Assembly: GCF_900107685.1 (NCBI RefSeq)
Contig: NZ_FNRQ01000002.1
Span: 682,001 to 746,000, forward strand
Source: Paraburkholderia sartisoli
GTDB lineage: Bacteria; Pseudomonadota; Gammaproteobacteria; Burkholderiales; Burkholderiaceae
Direction: 5' to 3'
DNA: 64,000 nt
Shown piece by piece: positions 35,303 to 44,382 of the stretch; position 1 is the stretch's first letter, and every line of letters begins with the position of its first letter. The translations under genes were made by a program, and so were the position numbers. The notes beneath the pieces are model-generated. The model ran no database searches, was not told where the DNA came from, and was given only the letters and a program-made list of their open reading frames with translations.

Positions 35303-37476
35303 AGCCCGAACCACGACACGAGTCCGAGATGGTTGTGATTGCCGATCGTCACCGGTGCGTGGTACGGCACGCGAATCGTGTTCACACCGCCCGCTGCCTT
35401 GACGCCGCCGGGCGCGCTAAACGAACCGCCCTCGATATCCGCCTCCCCGGTCAGCTCGACCTGGCCGCTGCCGCCGCCAAACACGCCGCCCGTGTCGCTT
35501 GCGAAGATCGCAGACCATGAATTGCCGAACCACGCCTTCAGGTCATGCGTGCGATTGATCGCGCTATAGCCGGGGACGGCCTGGGCAAGCGTCTTCGGCG
35601 CGTCGAGTGTCAGCGCGTTGAGGGCCAGCACCGTGCCACCCGTATTCGTGATCTGCATGCCGGCTTTCAGCGCAATGTCCTGCGAGGCTTCGATCACGCC
35701 GCCGAAGGCTTGCACCGAGCTTGACGAGGTGGAACTGCAGAAGAAGAAGCACGTCTGCCGATACGAAGCCTGCCCGGTAAACACGCCCTGTGTGAGCAAC
35801 TGCTCGCGCGCCGTAATCGCAATGGAACCGCTGTTCGCGAGAATCGATCCACCAACGTTCGTTACGTTGCGGCCTGAGATGCTCACGTTGCCGTCGTCGG
35901 CGGTGATATAGGACAGCTTTGACGGATCGGCGATCGCGCCGTAGTCGACGTCAAAGCCGTTCTCGCGATGCTCAACGAAGATCAGCCGCCAGCTGCGATC
36001 CGAATAGCCGACTGCCGCGCCGCCATTCGTACCGCTCGAATGATCGATGATGTTGTTGACGTCGCCGTCCGCGGTGATCGTCACCCCCTTGTTCGACAAT
36101 ATGCGGGCGTTCTGATTGGTGATCGAGCCACCAGCGCTCATCGACACATCGCCGTCCACGCCGAACAGAACAGCAAGCTGGCTATCAGGCGTCGACTGGT
36201 TCAGCACATTGCCCGCAGCCTTCAGCGTGACCGCGCCTTGCGACGCAGAGTCGAGCGTATTTTTTTGCTGGCCTTGTATCAGCGAGCCCACGTTGGTGAT
36301 GTCACCAGTACTGGTCAATACCACGCCGCTGGTCGACGAGGCGATCACCGATTGCGCCGCGGCATCCTGCGTCAGCGCAATGGCCGCACCGCTCACGTTG
36401 ATGCCGGCGTTGGCGAGCAGACTGCTGCCTGCCAGGCTGACATTGCCGCTCGCGGTCAAAGTCGCGGAGCCGCTGGTCGCCTTCAGCGTCGTATCCGAGA
36501 ACGCGATGCTGTCCTGTGCCTGCAGGTCGAGATTGTTTTGCGCCGTCAGCGTCGTGTTCGCAAACTGCACCGAGCCGTTCGACGACAGCGTGAAATCACC
36601 AAGTGTCGCATTCATCGGCCCGGCGCTGCGCACACCCGGGCCTTTGTCGGTGACGATCAATTGCACGCGACCGCTCGTCAGGCTGCCGACGGCGGTGATG
36701 TCGATCGCGAAAGAACTCGCGGTGGCCGCGCTCGCGGACGGGTTCAGTGCGAGCCAGTCGTTGCTGTTGTCGTTCGGCGAAACCGACGTGTTCAACGTGA
36801 CGTTGCTGCTGCCCGCCACCGCGCGCACGTTGGCCGTCTGGGACGTGAAGGTGTTGGTGAGCGGTCCGTTGACCAGCACGTTCTTCGCAATCAGGTCGAG
36901 TCCGATCAACGCGCTCGCCAGTCCCTGAGGACCGACGATGATTGTTCCGGTACTGGTGTCGAGCACGATGTCCCGTTCGGGAATCCCGGCGGCCGGCACG
37001 GTGTCCCTGAAGCTGACCTGGCCGGTGGTCAGCGCCACGCGGCCGGTATTAACAAACGAACCGCCGTTCACCGTAATACCATTCGGATTGGCCAGTACCA
37101 CATTCGCACGCGAGCCGATTACATCGATCCGTCCGCTGATAATACTGGGATTGGTACTGGTTACCTGATTGACAATCGTTCGCGCATTAATGCCGACGTT
37201 ATTCAGCGAAGCACCGGCGGCGCCTACATTGAAACTGCTATAGGTATTGTTCGAAACACCGGCAACGGTCGGTGCGATATTGACGGTCTGATGACCGCTT
37301 GCGGCGGTTGAGACCGTGGTTGCAGTTCCGCCATCAACTGCAATGCCAATTGCATATGTATTGCAAGGCACGGCAGCCAGCACGGCAACAATCAGCCTGA
37401 TTTGAAACCGGTGCAGACACGGGCTTCCGTGGCTTGCGCTGCTCCCCCCTGTGCTGCCAGACATTCCTGTTTTCAC
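35299..37476 (-). CDS. Small TpsA: filamentous-hemagglutinin N-terminal domain exoprotein
   Basis: About 725 residues from GTG 37476 (or 721 from ATG 37464; neither has a well-placed ribosome site). A signal peptide (RLIVAVLAAVPCNTYA) precedes a TPS domain with NNTYSSFNVGAAG, ARTIVNQVTSTNPSIISGRI and VVLANPNGITVNGGSFVN. A short beta-helix and a unique C-terminal part follow, with a Cys cluster (CFFFCSS) and a Ser run. It lacks a pretoxin motif and toxin, so it is an adhesin-like partner rather than a CDI effector. It is the first gene of the operon, coupled to cdiB. Confidence 0.87.
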   Translation of the reverse strand: MKTGMSGSTGGSSASHGSPCLHRFQIRLIVAVLAAVPCNTYAIGIAVDGGTATTVSTAASGHQTVNIAPTVAGVSNNTYSSFNVGAAGASLNNVGINARTIVNQVTSTNPSIISGRIDVIGSRANVVLANPNGITVNGGSFVNTGRVALTTGQVSFRDTVPAAGIPERDIVLDTSTGTIIVGPQGLASALIGLDLIAKNVLVNGPLTNTFTSQTANVRAVAGSSNVTLNTSVSPNDNSNDWLALNPSASAATASSFAIDITAVGSLTSGRVQLIVTDKGPGVRSAGPMNATLGDFTLSSNGSVQFANTTLTAQNNLDLQAQDSIAFSDTTLKATSGSATLTASGNVSLAGSSLLANAGINVSGAAIALTQDAAAQSVIASSTSGVVLTSTGDITNVGSLIQGQQKNTLDSASQGAVTLKAAGNVLNQSTPDSQLAVLFGVDGDVSMSAGGSITNQNARILSNKGVTITADGDVNNIIDHSSGTNGGAAVGYSDRSWRLIFVEHRENGFDVDYGAIADPSKLSYITADDGNVSISGRNVTNVGGSILANSGSIAITAREQLLTQGVFTGQASYRQTCFFFCSSTSSSSVQAFGGVIEASQDIALKAGMQITNTGGTVLALNALTLDAPKTLAQAVPGYSAINRTHDLKAWFGNSWSAIFASDTGGVFGGGSGQVELTGEADIEGGSFSAPGGVKAAGGVNTIRVPYHAPVTIGNHNHLGLVSWFGL

Positions 37477-37958
37477 GCAACTGTTCGTTGCGGGTTCTCT
37501 TCGTGGATTCGCTTAATACGCGCGACTTTTACGGCCGCAGCATTCGTACGATAAATAACGGCCCTAACCAGAAGTTTCTTTAGGAATGTTTGGAAAGATT
37601 TTTATTACGTTTAGCCTTCATCGCCCAGCCTGTGATAACACGGCCGACGCGATGGGAATTTTCTCGAAGCCACTCGCAATGGCGCGTAGCAACGTTCTTT
37701 CAATCACCCGATCGATTTGAACCGGCCCGATCCCTCCTAATGATTGATGGACTACGCCATCAGCCGCCATATGCTGCGGACTGCACTGGCGACCGGCCCA
37801 TGACGACCCTTTTCTGCCGGTCGAGCTATCAGATCAGGAAGGGCAGGTATCCAAGTGCAACGGTCGTTCAACACCGTCACTGAAAGACAAGTTAGCGACG
37901 GTGCGCCACGAGAGTGTGCCGTTTTTCTTCGGATTTCTCTGTGATGAACACAGGCGTA
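37477..37958. other. Upstream region of the TPS/CDI operon
   Basis: About 480 bp of lower GC, without a gene. It should contain the operon promoter; an AT-rich patch at 37540-37615 is the best location, but I cannot assign -35/-10 boxes securely. Confidence 0.45.
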
Positions 37959-38190
37959 TCAAAGGACACTAGTCGGCAGCGCGGCTTGACTATCTGTCTG
38001 CTTCGATATCGGGCGACCCGCTGCAGACAGGTAGCCAAGCACGAGCGGGGCGAGGAAGAAGAACCAGAAGAGCACGAGGATCAGCGGTATGCAGCGCATC
38101 AAGGCCACATACACGCTCACTATCTTGCCCACCACTGGAACATTCGGTTGCCTGATAACCGCAGGGGGCGCCGCCTGTACACCACAGCGA
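37959..38190 (-). pseudogene. Remnant of an amino-acid ABC transporter permease (GltK/HisM type)
   Basis: The leftward reading gives VSVYVALMRCIPLILVLFWF then FFLAPLVLGYLSAAGRP, ending at a stop at 37959-37961. The R-x-I/T-P-L-L-V-x-L-F-W-F block after a Y-V-x-L-F/M-R is characteristic of glutamate/aspartate-type permeases. Only about 70 codons remain of a normal 220-250, with no start and no partner genes, so it is a dead fragment. Confidence 0.6.
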
Positions 38191-38193
38191 CGG

Positions 38194-40209
38194 TCACTGA
38201 TTCGCCTCCTTGAACTGGTCCAGTTGGAGCTTGTATTCGTACTCGGTGTAGAAGTCCCGAGTCGGCGTAATCATCTGCCTCGTTCGCAAGAACTCCTGAC
38301 CGAGGGTTTCGTTGTCCGCGGTGCGTTCAAGCAGAAGGAGTAGCTGATAGATGGAGATGCTCCACGATTTGGAAAAAGGCGTTCTTCCATAGAAATCGCC
38401 ATCACCCGCCCGCATCGCGGCTCCTCTCAATTTCTCGAACCACACATGTAGGTCATTTAGCTTGCTTTGCTTCTCTGGATCCAAAGTGTTAAACGTCGAA
38501 ACACATCCTGCTCGCAAGAAGTGCTGCAGGAACGGTCGATCGTGCAGGCTTCCAAGCTCGCCACGTGTAATCGAAACTTTGAGAACTTCCCGGCCGTTCA
38601 GCTCAATCGTCGAATTCGATGAATCGCCTTCCAGCGAAATCGCACCATGTTCTTGAAGCACAGCGTGCCTCTCCATGGCCTGAGCTTGTGGTCGGACCAG
38701 AGCCTGCGCAAGGTCTCCCAAAGCGGTGACATCATTGCCCGCGCGCGCAGCCCTAGTAAACATCTTGCTCTTCAATTCGAAGAAGCAAACTAAGGTCGCC
38801 GTTTCCACGACCGCATCGCATTCGCCACTCGACTGTCCGGCTTTGTACTCTCCGTGCAGTACGTTGACACCGCGCTCTTCCATCTTGGCACGCACAAATC
38901 GCTCGAACAGCGGTCCCATCGCTTCGTCGTCGAACCGTTTGTTTGGCCAGTTGTTCTTGCACCAGTCGAGTGCTGCGTTCGCGATGGCTCTCGACGCCAT
39001 GGGCGGTGGCTGCATCACGAACGTTTGGTCGTCGGCTACGAGAGGCCGGAAAGCCGCGTCTATGTCGTTATCACTCGGTGGATATACGAGTTTTCGGTTG
39101 ACGTCTTTTGGGTGACAGAAGACCTCGCGTAGCAATTCTGCTGCTGGTTTGAGATCGAGATTCGAAGCGAACGCGGCATCTTGCACGGCAAATATGGAGA
39201 AGTCATGCGGCGCAACTCGCTCGCACGCACGTAACATTTTCAGGGCGACCGCGAGAATCTGGTCAGCCGTTCTCCCACGCTTGTCTTCCAGCTTGGCGAG
39301 CGCCTCCTGAGACATAATCCACTGAATGTATTCGCGGGCATGCGACGGCTTCGCTTGAGCCACGAGAAAGACGGAATCGTAGACTGCCGATTTCTGCATG
39401 ATGCCTACGATGTCCGACGGTCGTGCGAATATCAATTCGAAGGTACTTACGGACAGGTCAAGCAATGCCGTTGCCCATGTCACGAGGTCGACGAGTCGCG
39501 CGAGTGTTTCTTCTGGTTTGGAGGCAGTCGGTTGATGCGCGAAATAGCGAAGGCCCAGATGGTAAAGATAGGCAAGCGGCCTTTCCGGTGGTGCGTCGAT
39601 CTGTATTGTTTGCCCGACGCGCCCGAGTCTGAATCGCCCCGTCATCTTACTGTAATGGGGTCCCATTGCACCGGCTGCACTCGATGCCAACGCGCGCCCC
39701 AAAGAGGCGGACAAACCGGCTATCTCGTCCGCCAATCGTTGCACCTCGGAATCCGGGACATTCACGCCGCCGCTGGCCGGCAGGTCGATCTGATAACCAA
39801 GCCCCCTCAAACTGCGAATCGCCTTGGAGAGGGAAGTTACCCGTGTATCCGCAATCCACTGTTGGTCGGCGGGTAGCCCCGTGCGGAATCTAGCTGCGTG
39901 CGTGAACGCGAGTTGGACCGCGTAGGTCCAATTGCTCGTCGGCTCTGCCGAGTGCCCCCGCTCTTTGAGCGCGTCCTGGAGGGCAAATGCAACATCGCGG
40001 TAGGGATCCGGAGAGGATTGGTCGCACATGAAGCGAAGTCCGAGGTCAGCAATGAATCCGCGGACCTCCATGCGCGCCTTGTCGCTGTCTTCGACTCGGA
40101 AACAACCCCGTATTTCCGCAAGCGATTCGTTAGCTTTAAGCTTCGCCAGATCCGCTGACGACGGGGTGGGGCATGAATCAACAAGTGCTTTAAACAAGCT
40201 TAGGTCCAC
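38194..40209 (-). CDS. Large protein with PD-(D/E)XK nuclease-like motif, candidate defence protein
   Basis: A 671-residue soluble protein of no family I can name. The start is GTG 40209, with a strong GAGGAGG 4 bp ahead. Residues 1-430 are mainly helical with no clear motif. A PD-(D/E)XK-like core follows near residues 450-490: GECDAVVETATLVCFFELKS, where Asp, then Glu-x-Lys, are spaced as in restriction-type nucleases. It is followed by a helical region and a C-terminus ending DFYTEYEYKLQLDQFKEANQ. No signal or membrane segment. It lies 250 bp behind a co-oriented recombinase in a mosaic region, the usual place for single-gene phage-defence proteins. Function is inferred, not known. Confidence 0.65.
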   Translation of the reverse strand: MDLSLFKALVDSCPTPSSADLAKLKANESLAEIRGCFRVEDSDKARMEVRGFIADLGLRFMCDQSSPDPYRDVAFALQDALKERGHSAEPTSNWTYAVQLAFTHAARFRTGLPADQQWIADTRVTSLSKAIRSLRGLGYQIDLPASGGVNVPDSEVQRLADEIAGLSASLGRALASSAAGAMGPHYSKMTGRFRLGRVGQTIQIDAPPERPLAYLYHLGLRYFAHQPTASKPEETLARLVDLVTWATALLDLSVSTFELIFARPSDIVGIMQKSAVYDSVFLVAQAKPSHAREYIQWIMSQEALAKLEDKRGRTADQILAVALKMLRACERVAPHDFSIFAVQDAAFASNLDLKPAAELLREVFCHPKDVNRKLVYPPSDNDIDAAFRPLVADDQTFVMQPPPMASRAIANAALDWCKNNWPNKRFDDEAMGPLFERFVRAKMEERGVNVLHGEYKAGQSSGECDAVVETATLVCFFELKSKMFTRAARAGNDVTALGDLAQALVRPQAQAMERHAVLQEHGAISLEGDSSNSTIELNGREVLKVSITRGELGSLHDRPFLQHFLRAGCVSTFNTLDPEKQSKLNDLHVWFEKLRGAAMRAGDGDFYGRTPFSKSWSISIYQLLLLLERTADNETLGQEFLRTRQMITPTRDFYTEYEYKLQLDQFKEANQ

Positions 40210-40457
40210 ATATCCTCCTCGAACAACGCTTAGTGCGGAGCACGGTGACGTGCCGCGCTCGGCGCGATATCTTAGCGTAGCTGCCTCATCAAAGTCGTCA
40301 CCTCAATGACGGATTTGGCCGACGATGAAACGCGCATCACAGGTGCTCGAATGGCCGTTGACGGATGCGAAGTGGTCGCTCGAATGCCCAATCGATCGCA
40401 GCAACGAGTGACTCTTCTTGGCCGGACAGCGACCGACCGCCGTCCGGCATGCCTGGT

Positions 40458-41084
40458 TCAGACTTCAGTCTGTTCGGCCATCTCAAGTGCATCGTCGACC
40501 TCAATGCCGAGATATCGGACTGTGCTTTCAAGCTTGGAATGGCCAAGTAACAGCTGGACCGCCCTCAGGTTCCTTGTGCGCCGGTAGATAAGCGATGCCT
40601 TTGTCCGACGCATGGTATGGGTTCCGTACGCCGTGTCGTCGAGGCCAATCGATGCGATCCAACGATGCACGAGTCGAGCGTACTGACGCGTTGAAAGGTG
40701 CGGCGACCCGTGGATCCGGCTCGGGAACACAAAGTCCGACTGCGACAGTCCGGCGGTCCTGATCCACGCTTCCGCGCTATCCCGGGTCTGCTCGGTAAGC
40801 TCGAACTGGACCGGACGCTGCGTTTTCTGCTGCATGACCGTTGCCCGGGATATGACATGTTGGCCGTGGCAAATATCACGCACTCGTAGCTTGGTCAGAT
40901 CGCATGCTCTCAACTTGCTGTCGATGGCCAGGTTGAAAATCGCGAGATCACGTGTCCGCGCTGAAAGTTGCAGGCGAATCCGGATGGCCCAGATCTCCTT
41001 CAGTTTCAACGGCGGCTTCTGTCCTGTGAACTTGCCCTTGTTCCACGGGACACGCCCCGGTGCATTGATCGCGGTCGTTTCCAT
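40458..41084 (-). CDS. Short tyrosine recombinase / integrase
   Basis: A 208-residue protein from ATG 41084 with AGGAGA 6 bp upstream. It is almost only a catalytic domain. Arg I in DSKLRACDLTKLRV, the beta-turn Lys in MQQKTQRPVQFEL, the H-x-x-R box in THTMRRTKASLIYRR, His in LLLGHSKLESTVRYLGI and the Tyr nucleophile in VRYLG are all in place. It lacks the N-terminal arm-binding and most of the core-binding domain of phage integrases, resembling stand-alone, FimB-like or plasmid recombinases common in this order. It could drive inversion, cassette exchange or island movement. Its neighbours are the nuclease-like gene and the tRNA-Lys fragment 4 kb away. Confidence 0.85.
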   Translation of the reverse strand: METTAINAPGRVPWNKGKFTGQKPPLKLKEIWAIRIRLQLSARTRDLAIFNLAIDSKLRACDLTKLRVRDICHGQHVISRATVMQQKTQRPVQFELTEQTRDSAEAWIRTAGLSQSDFVFPSRIHGSPHLSTRQYARLVHRWIASIGLDDTAYGTHTMRRTKASLIYRRTRNLRAVQLLLGHSKLESTVRYLGIEVDDALEMAEQTEV

Positions 41085-41409
41085 GACGTTCTCCTTTCGA
41101 AGGAAGGGAACGTTAGTCTGCACCGGCTGCCGGTGGTCGCTGCCCGACCCATTGCCGCCATCCGCCGTCGGCAAGATTGTGTCCGCTCTTGCTGGGAATT
41201 CTGCCAGCCGTTCGATACGGGACAGTCGTGTTGACGATGACTATGACGTGACTGCGATAGGCCGTCTTCGTTGCATAGTCATTCGTAATGCGCTCAGCGC
41301 TACGGCCTCCGAATTGATTCGGTCGATCGCGCGAAGCATCCCATGTGGACGGCGACGGGCTTTTCAATCGTGTGCGCTGGTGCCTTTGGTGCATGCTCAG
41401 GGGGGAGAA
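41085..41409. other. Intergenic region, nothing recognised
   Basis: About 325 bp between the recombinase start and the small Cys-rich gene. I see no protein, RNA or repeat that can be supported. Confidence 0.4.
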
Positions 41410-41565
41410 ATGCAGACGTTCTTTCCGTGCAGCAATCCGGCGTGCGACGAGGGATTGGAAACGCTCAAACATGAGTTTGGCACTGCCTGCCAGCAGTGCG
41501 CGTGGTGCCGCGGGACGGGTGGCGACCGGCGCGACAGCGCCGAGGACGACGACGCCTGTCTTTGA
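41410..41565 (+). CDS. Small four-to-six-cysteine protein, probable zinc ribbon
   Basis: A 51-residue protein, MQTFFPCSNPACDEGLETLK, with a GGGGGAG ribosome site right before the ATG. Cysteines at positions 7 and 12 (CSNPAC) and a CQQCAWC cluster near residues 28-33 resemble a DnaJ-type or zinc-ribbon metal site. The C-terminus is acidic (DSAEDDDACL). It ends 9 bp from the end of a convergent small gene. Too short for confident family assignment. Confidence 0.5.
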   Translation: MQTFFPCSNPACDEGLETLKHEFGTACQQCAWCRGTGGDRRDSAEDDDACL

Positions 41566-41574
41566 CGGCGGGGA

Positions 41575-41730
41575 TCAGCCGTTCAGTTGCGACTCGACGT
41601 TGAGGACGATCCGGGCGACCGGGTTGTTGTCGGCGGAATCCGGAGCGAACTTGATCTGGGCGAACGTGACAGCAGCGAAAGCGACGACGACGAGGGCAGT
41701 AGATGCGGCGATGCGGGGAATGTATTTCAC
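41575..41730 (-). CDS. Small single-pass or exported protein
   Basis: A 51-residue protein from GTG 41730, with AAGGAAG 6 bp upstream. MKYIPRIAASTALVVVAFAA is a typical signal or anchor sequence, followed by about 30 polar residues (QIKFAPDSADNNPVARIVLN). It may be an exported peptide or an anchored small protein. No family recognised. Confidence 0.45.
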   Translation of the reverse strand: MKYIPRIAASTALVVVAFAAVTFAQIKFAPDSADNNPVARIVLNVESQLNG

Positions 41731-42095
41731 AGGGACTTCCTTTCGAGGTGTAGGCAGAAACTGGCGAAGCTGACAGGGGGCCGAATCACTTCGGCGCCAT
41801 GACTGTCGACAACCGGCAAGACCGCACACGGGGTCCGATCGTGCCTGGCGATCTGGACCGCACTGCAAAAAGAGGGGCGACCCAAACCCAGCCACTATAA
41901 AGGTTTTACCCGTGTGTGCAGTGCGACACCCGGTCGCCAGTGGGTGCTTAATTTTTGAGCAACGTTTCGTGATTGAAAGGTCCATGTAGGCCGCAACGAG
42001 CAGTGCGGCACTGTGCTTTAGACCACCATCGGCAATGTGTTAAAAATAGGCTTAACATGGGATACGCACGCCACCAATGGCGCGTAGGAGATTCC

Positions 42096-42188
42096 ATGGA
42101 CCATTACATTGTGCTAGCCGTGATTCTGCTAGTCGCTTCGATCGCGTTTGCGTCGGTGCTTTATACGGGCACGCACAAACGCCATTGA
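42096..42188 (+). CDS. Small membrane protein, 30 residues
   Basis: MDHYIVLAVILLVASIAFAS followed by VLYTGTHKRH: one transmembrane helix with a basic C-terminal end, preceded by TAGGAGATTCC, a good ribosome site. Such tiny membrane proteins are common but rarely annotated. Supported only by the start context and the clean helix. Confidence 0.4.
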   Translation: MDHYIVLAVILLVASIAFASVLYTGTHKRH

Positions 42189-42292
42189 AGGCCAGTGGTG
42201 AGACTTTGCCGCTGGTTCAGGCGGCACGCGAAATCGGACGACCACCAGCCCGCCACGTAAGGCTCCCGGCGGGAACCCGCAAGACCTCCAGG

Positions 42293-42720
42293 CTAATTGC
42301 GCAGCTTGGAGGAGCGTTCCGCCTTCTTCGCAAGGAAGCGCTGGTAGTGCGCCCCCAGGTAGACAGCCTGTTCTGCCGTGGGTGTCTTGCGCAGGCGCGT
42401 ATGGCCCCCCCGCCAGACGGGCACGTTCTGCCTCGTCGATCGCATCGGAGAAGAGCAGCTCGCCAGTCTCGGGATGGACAGACATAAGGTAGCCGTCGTA
42501 GACCTTGTCCAAAGTGCCCGCGAGCAGCAAGCCATTGCTCGTGTCCAGTTTCTCTACATCGGTGCTGTCCGTCCATGGCTTGGCATGACTCGCGACCAGC
42601 GCTCTCAAGGTGTAAGCGCCGGTCACTGCGCACTGGCCTTCCCACAGTTCGATCATGTGCTTGCGGCGCCGTTACGTCGCACCTGGCGCTGAGCATGAAG
42701 TTTATTGTCTGGCGGCTCGC
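42293..42720 (-). pseudogene. HNH endonuclease remnant, frameshifted
   Basis: From about 42656 the frame reads MIELWEGQCAVTGAYTLRAL then ASHAKPWTDSTDVEKLDTSN and GLLLAGTLDKVYDGY, the core of HNH_2-type endonucleases (CAVTG, ASHAKPW, NGLLL). The sequence then shifts frame near 42420. The C-terminus continues as TPTAEQAVYLGAHYQRFLAK to a stop at 42293. The N-terminal part is missing or in yet another frame. A decayed restriction or mobile-type nuclease. Confidence 0.65.
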
Positions 42721-43459
42721 CCGAACCACCGCCCGAAAGCGATTCCACCGTTTGACAAACTCCGGCGCAAAGCGCCGCACCATGCAGGATCTTCGTGTGC
42801 GTGAGCGAGAGACTCCGTTCACCATCGTTTCGACCCGTAGAACTGAATGATTTTGTCACCAGCGCGGCCTTGTGGGGTTGCGATCGGAGCCGTGCATATA
42901 GACACATTTAATGTGCTCTACGGCCGGCGCCGACGGCAACGCGAGCCTGTAAGCGAAGTACGGGACCTTCTTGAGGTCCGCGCCTGCTCAAGTGTCGGTG
43001 GCAACGAAACCGTTACCGCCCGGCACCCCTCCCTGTGTCGGCTCCGTGCTCGCAGAGCAGCTTTGCATGCGCCAGAGCTAGCAACGTCTCAATTCGCCCC
43101 CCTCGCATGGTCGCCCTCGGGCTGGCAGAGTTGATAGGACGACGAGCTTTTAAACTTTCGGCGTATCGCGGTTATGTTTGCAGTAGCTCAGGGCAGGAGG
43201 CCGGAGCACAGTAGCGCATCTCCATCGAATGACTGGACTCGGCGGCGCCTGCGTCGTTCGAAGCGGCATGGTGGCTGTCTCTTGATGGCCGGGTAGCGCC
43301 CGACGACCGAGCGCGGCGATGGGCTCGGGCGGGCGCTCGATGCAAAGGGCACAAAGCGGCCCGAAGCGGCCGGTCGACCCAGCGCGACATTTGGGGCGGC
43401 TTTCAAGGTACAACGGCCGCTCGTCGAATGGCATAGGGAGAGGGGAGTTCGGCCATCGC
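42721..43459. other. Intergenic mosaic, no supported gene
   Basis: About 740 bp between the HNH and IS21 remnants. Frames here look like shadows and no family match is visible. Probably decayed mobile DNA. Confidence 0.4.
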
Positions 43460-43803
43460 TGACGAACGCGTGGTCTCGCTTCGTGCGATTCCTCCCAGAG
43501 CAGTTGCAACGTCACGCCCTTGCGGCGCAGTTCCCGGTGGATCACGTTGCAATCTGGCTCGACCCGCTTCGCCGGCGCCGGCGACGAAGCCGGCGACAGG
43601 ATGCGCCGCTCAAGCTCATCCTCTTCCAGTAGCTCGACCGCAGCCCAATCGAGGCCTGCGGCAGTGGCGAGCTGAAGGTATTGCGTGATCGTCCCGAGGC
43701 CGACGCCGAGCGCGCCCTGTACCTGTCGGTGCGTGAGATTGCATGCCCACTTCAGGCGGAGCACTTCCTTGATTCTGCGCATAGTTGTCCGGTGAGCCGG
43801 CAT
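43460..43803 (-). pseudogene. IS21-family transposase (IstA) N-terminal remnant
   Basis: The leftward frame MPAHRTTMRRIKEVLRLKWA then CNLTHRQVQGALGVGLGTIT matches the N-terminal helix-turn-helix of IstA. It continues through AAGLDWAAVELLEEDELERR to LRRKGVTLQLLWEESHEARP, where the family sequence stops matching. The catalytic DDE domain and istB are gone, so this is an immobile 3'-truncated relic. Confidence 0.75.
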
Positions 43804-44011
43804 CGTCGATAACTCCCAAAGGGAGCTACCTTAATGTCGGCAGATTGGTCCATACGCAGCACCGCCATGATGAAGCCGACGATCCGTTTCGGTTTGCTGC
43901 GCAACTTTCCTGGGCTTTGCGGCAACACAATACCGAACTCGGACAGCAAGCTGAATCCGCATACCTTGAGGTGCGACAGGTCTGTACATGATGTCGACCA
44001 CCTAAACCAGC

Positions 44012-44040
44012 TTGACATGGTAAGGAATACTCCTTACCAT
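44012..44040 (+). promoter_or_regulatory. prlF-yhaV promoter and perfect palindromic operator
   Basis: A consensus -35 TTGACA at 44012-44017 and a -10-like TACCAT at 44035-44040 are 17 bp apart. A perfect inverted repeat with 10-bp arms (ATGGTAAGGA at 44017-44026, TCCTTACCAT at 44031-44040) fills the spacer and overlaps the -10. This placement would let a bound toxin-antitoxin complex shut off its own promoter; that role is inferred from the family. Confidence 0.7.
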
Positions 44041-44064
44041 TCGAGAATGCTTCAGGAGAATGCC

Positions 44065-44382
44065 ATGTCCACCCTGCACGAGTTTGCGACGATCACATCC
44101 AAGGGACAGATCACACTGCCCAAGCCCATCCGCCAAGCCCTTGGGGTCGATACGGGCGGCAAGGTCGCATTCGACCTGCACGATGATGGACACATTACCG
44201 TCAGCCGTGCAGATGCCGAGCATGAAGACCCGGCTATCAGCGCGTTTCTGGCGCTGCTGGCCCAGGACATCCAGCATGGTCGCCACGTCCAGGGGCTACC
44301 TGATGATCTAGCCAAGGCCATGCTGCGGCATGCAGAATTCGCCGATCTGAGCGAGGACATAGCCGGCGACGTGGTCATCTGA
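44065..44382 (+). CDS. prlF: PrlF-type (SohA, AbrB/SpoVT fold) antitoxin
   Basis: A 105-residue protein, MSTLHEFATITSKGQITLPK, with the swapped-hairpin AbrB domain at residues 1-50 (TITSKGQITLPKPIRQALGV, FDLHDDGHITVSR). The C-terminal part ends in an acidic FADLSEDIAGDVVI that would hold the toxin. CAGGAGAATGCC precedes the start. Its stop overlaps the toxin start (TGATG). It should neutralise YhaV and, in complex, repress the palindromic promoter just upstream. Confidence 0.87.
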   Translation: MSTLHEFATITSKGQITLPKPIRQALGVDTGGKVAFDLHDDGHITVSRADAEHEDPAISAFLALLAQDIQHGRHVQGLPDDLAKAMLRHAEFADLSEDIAGDVVI

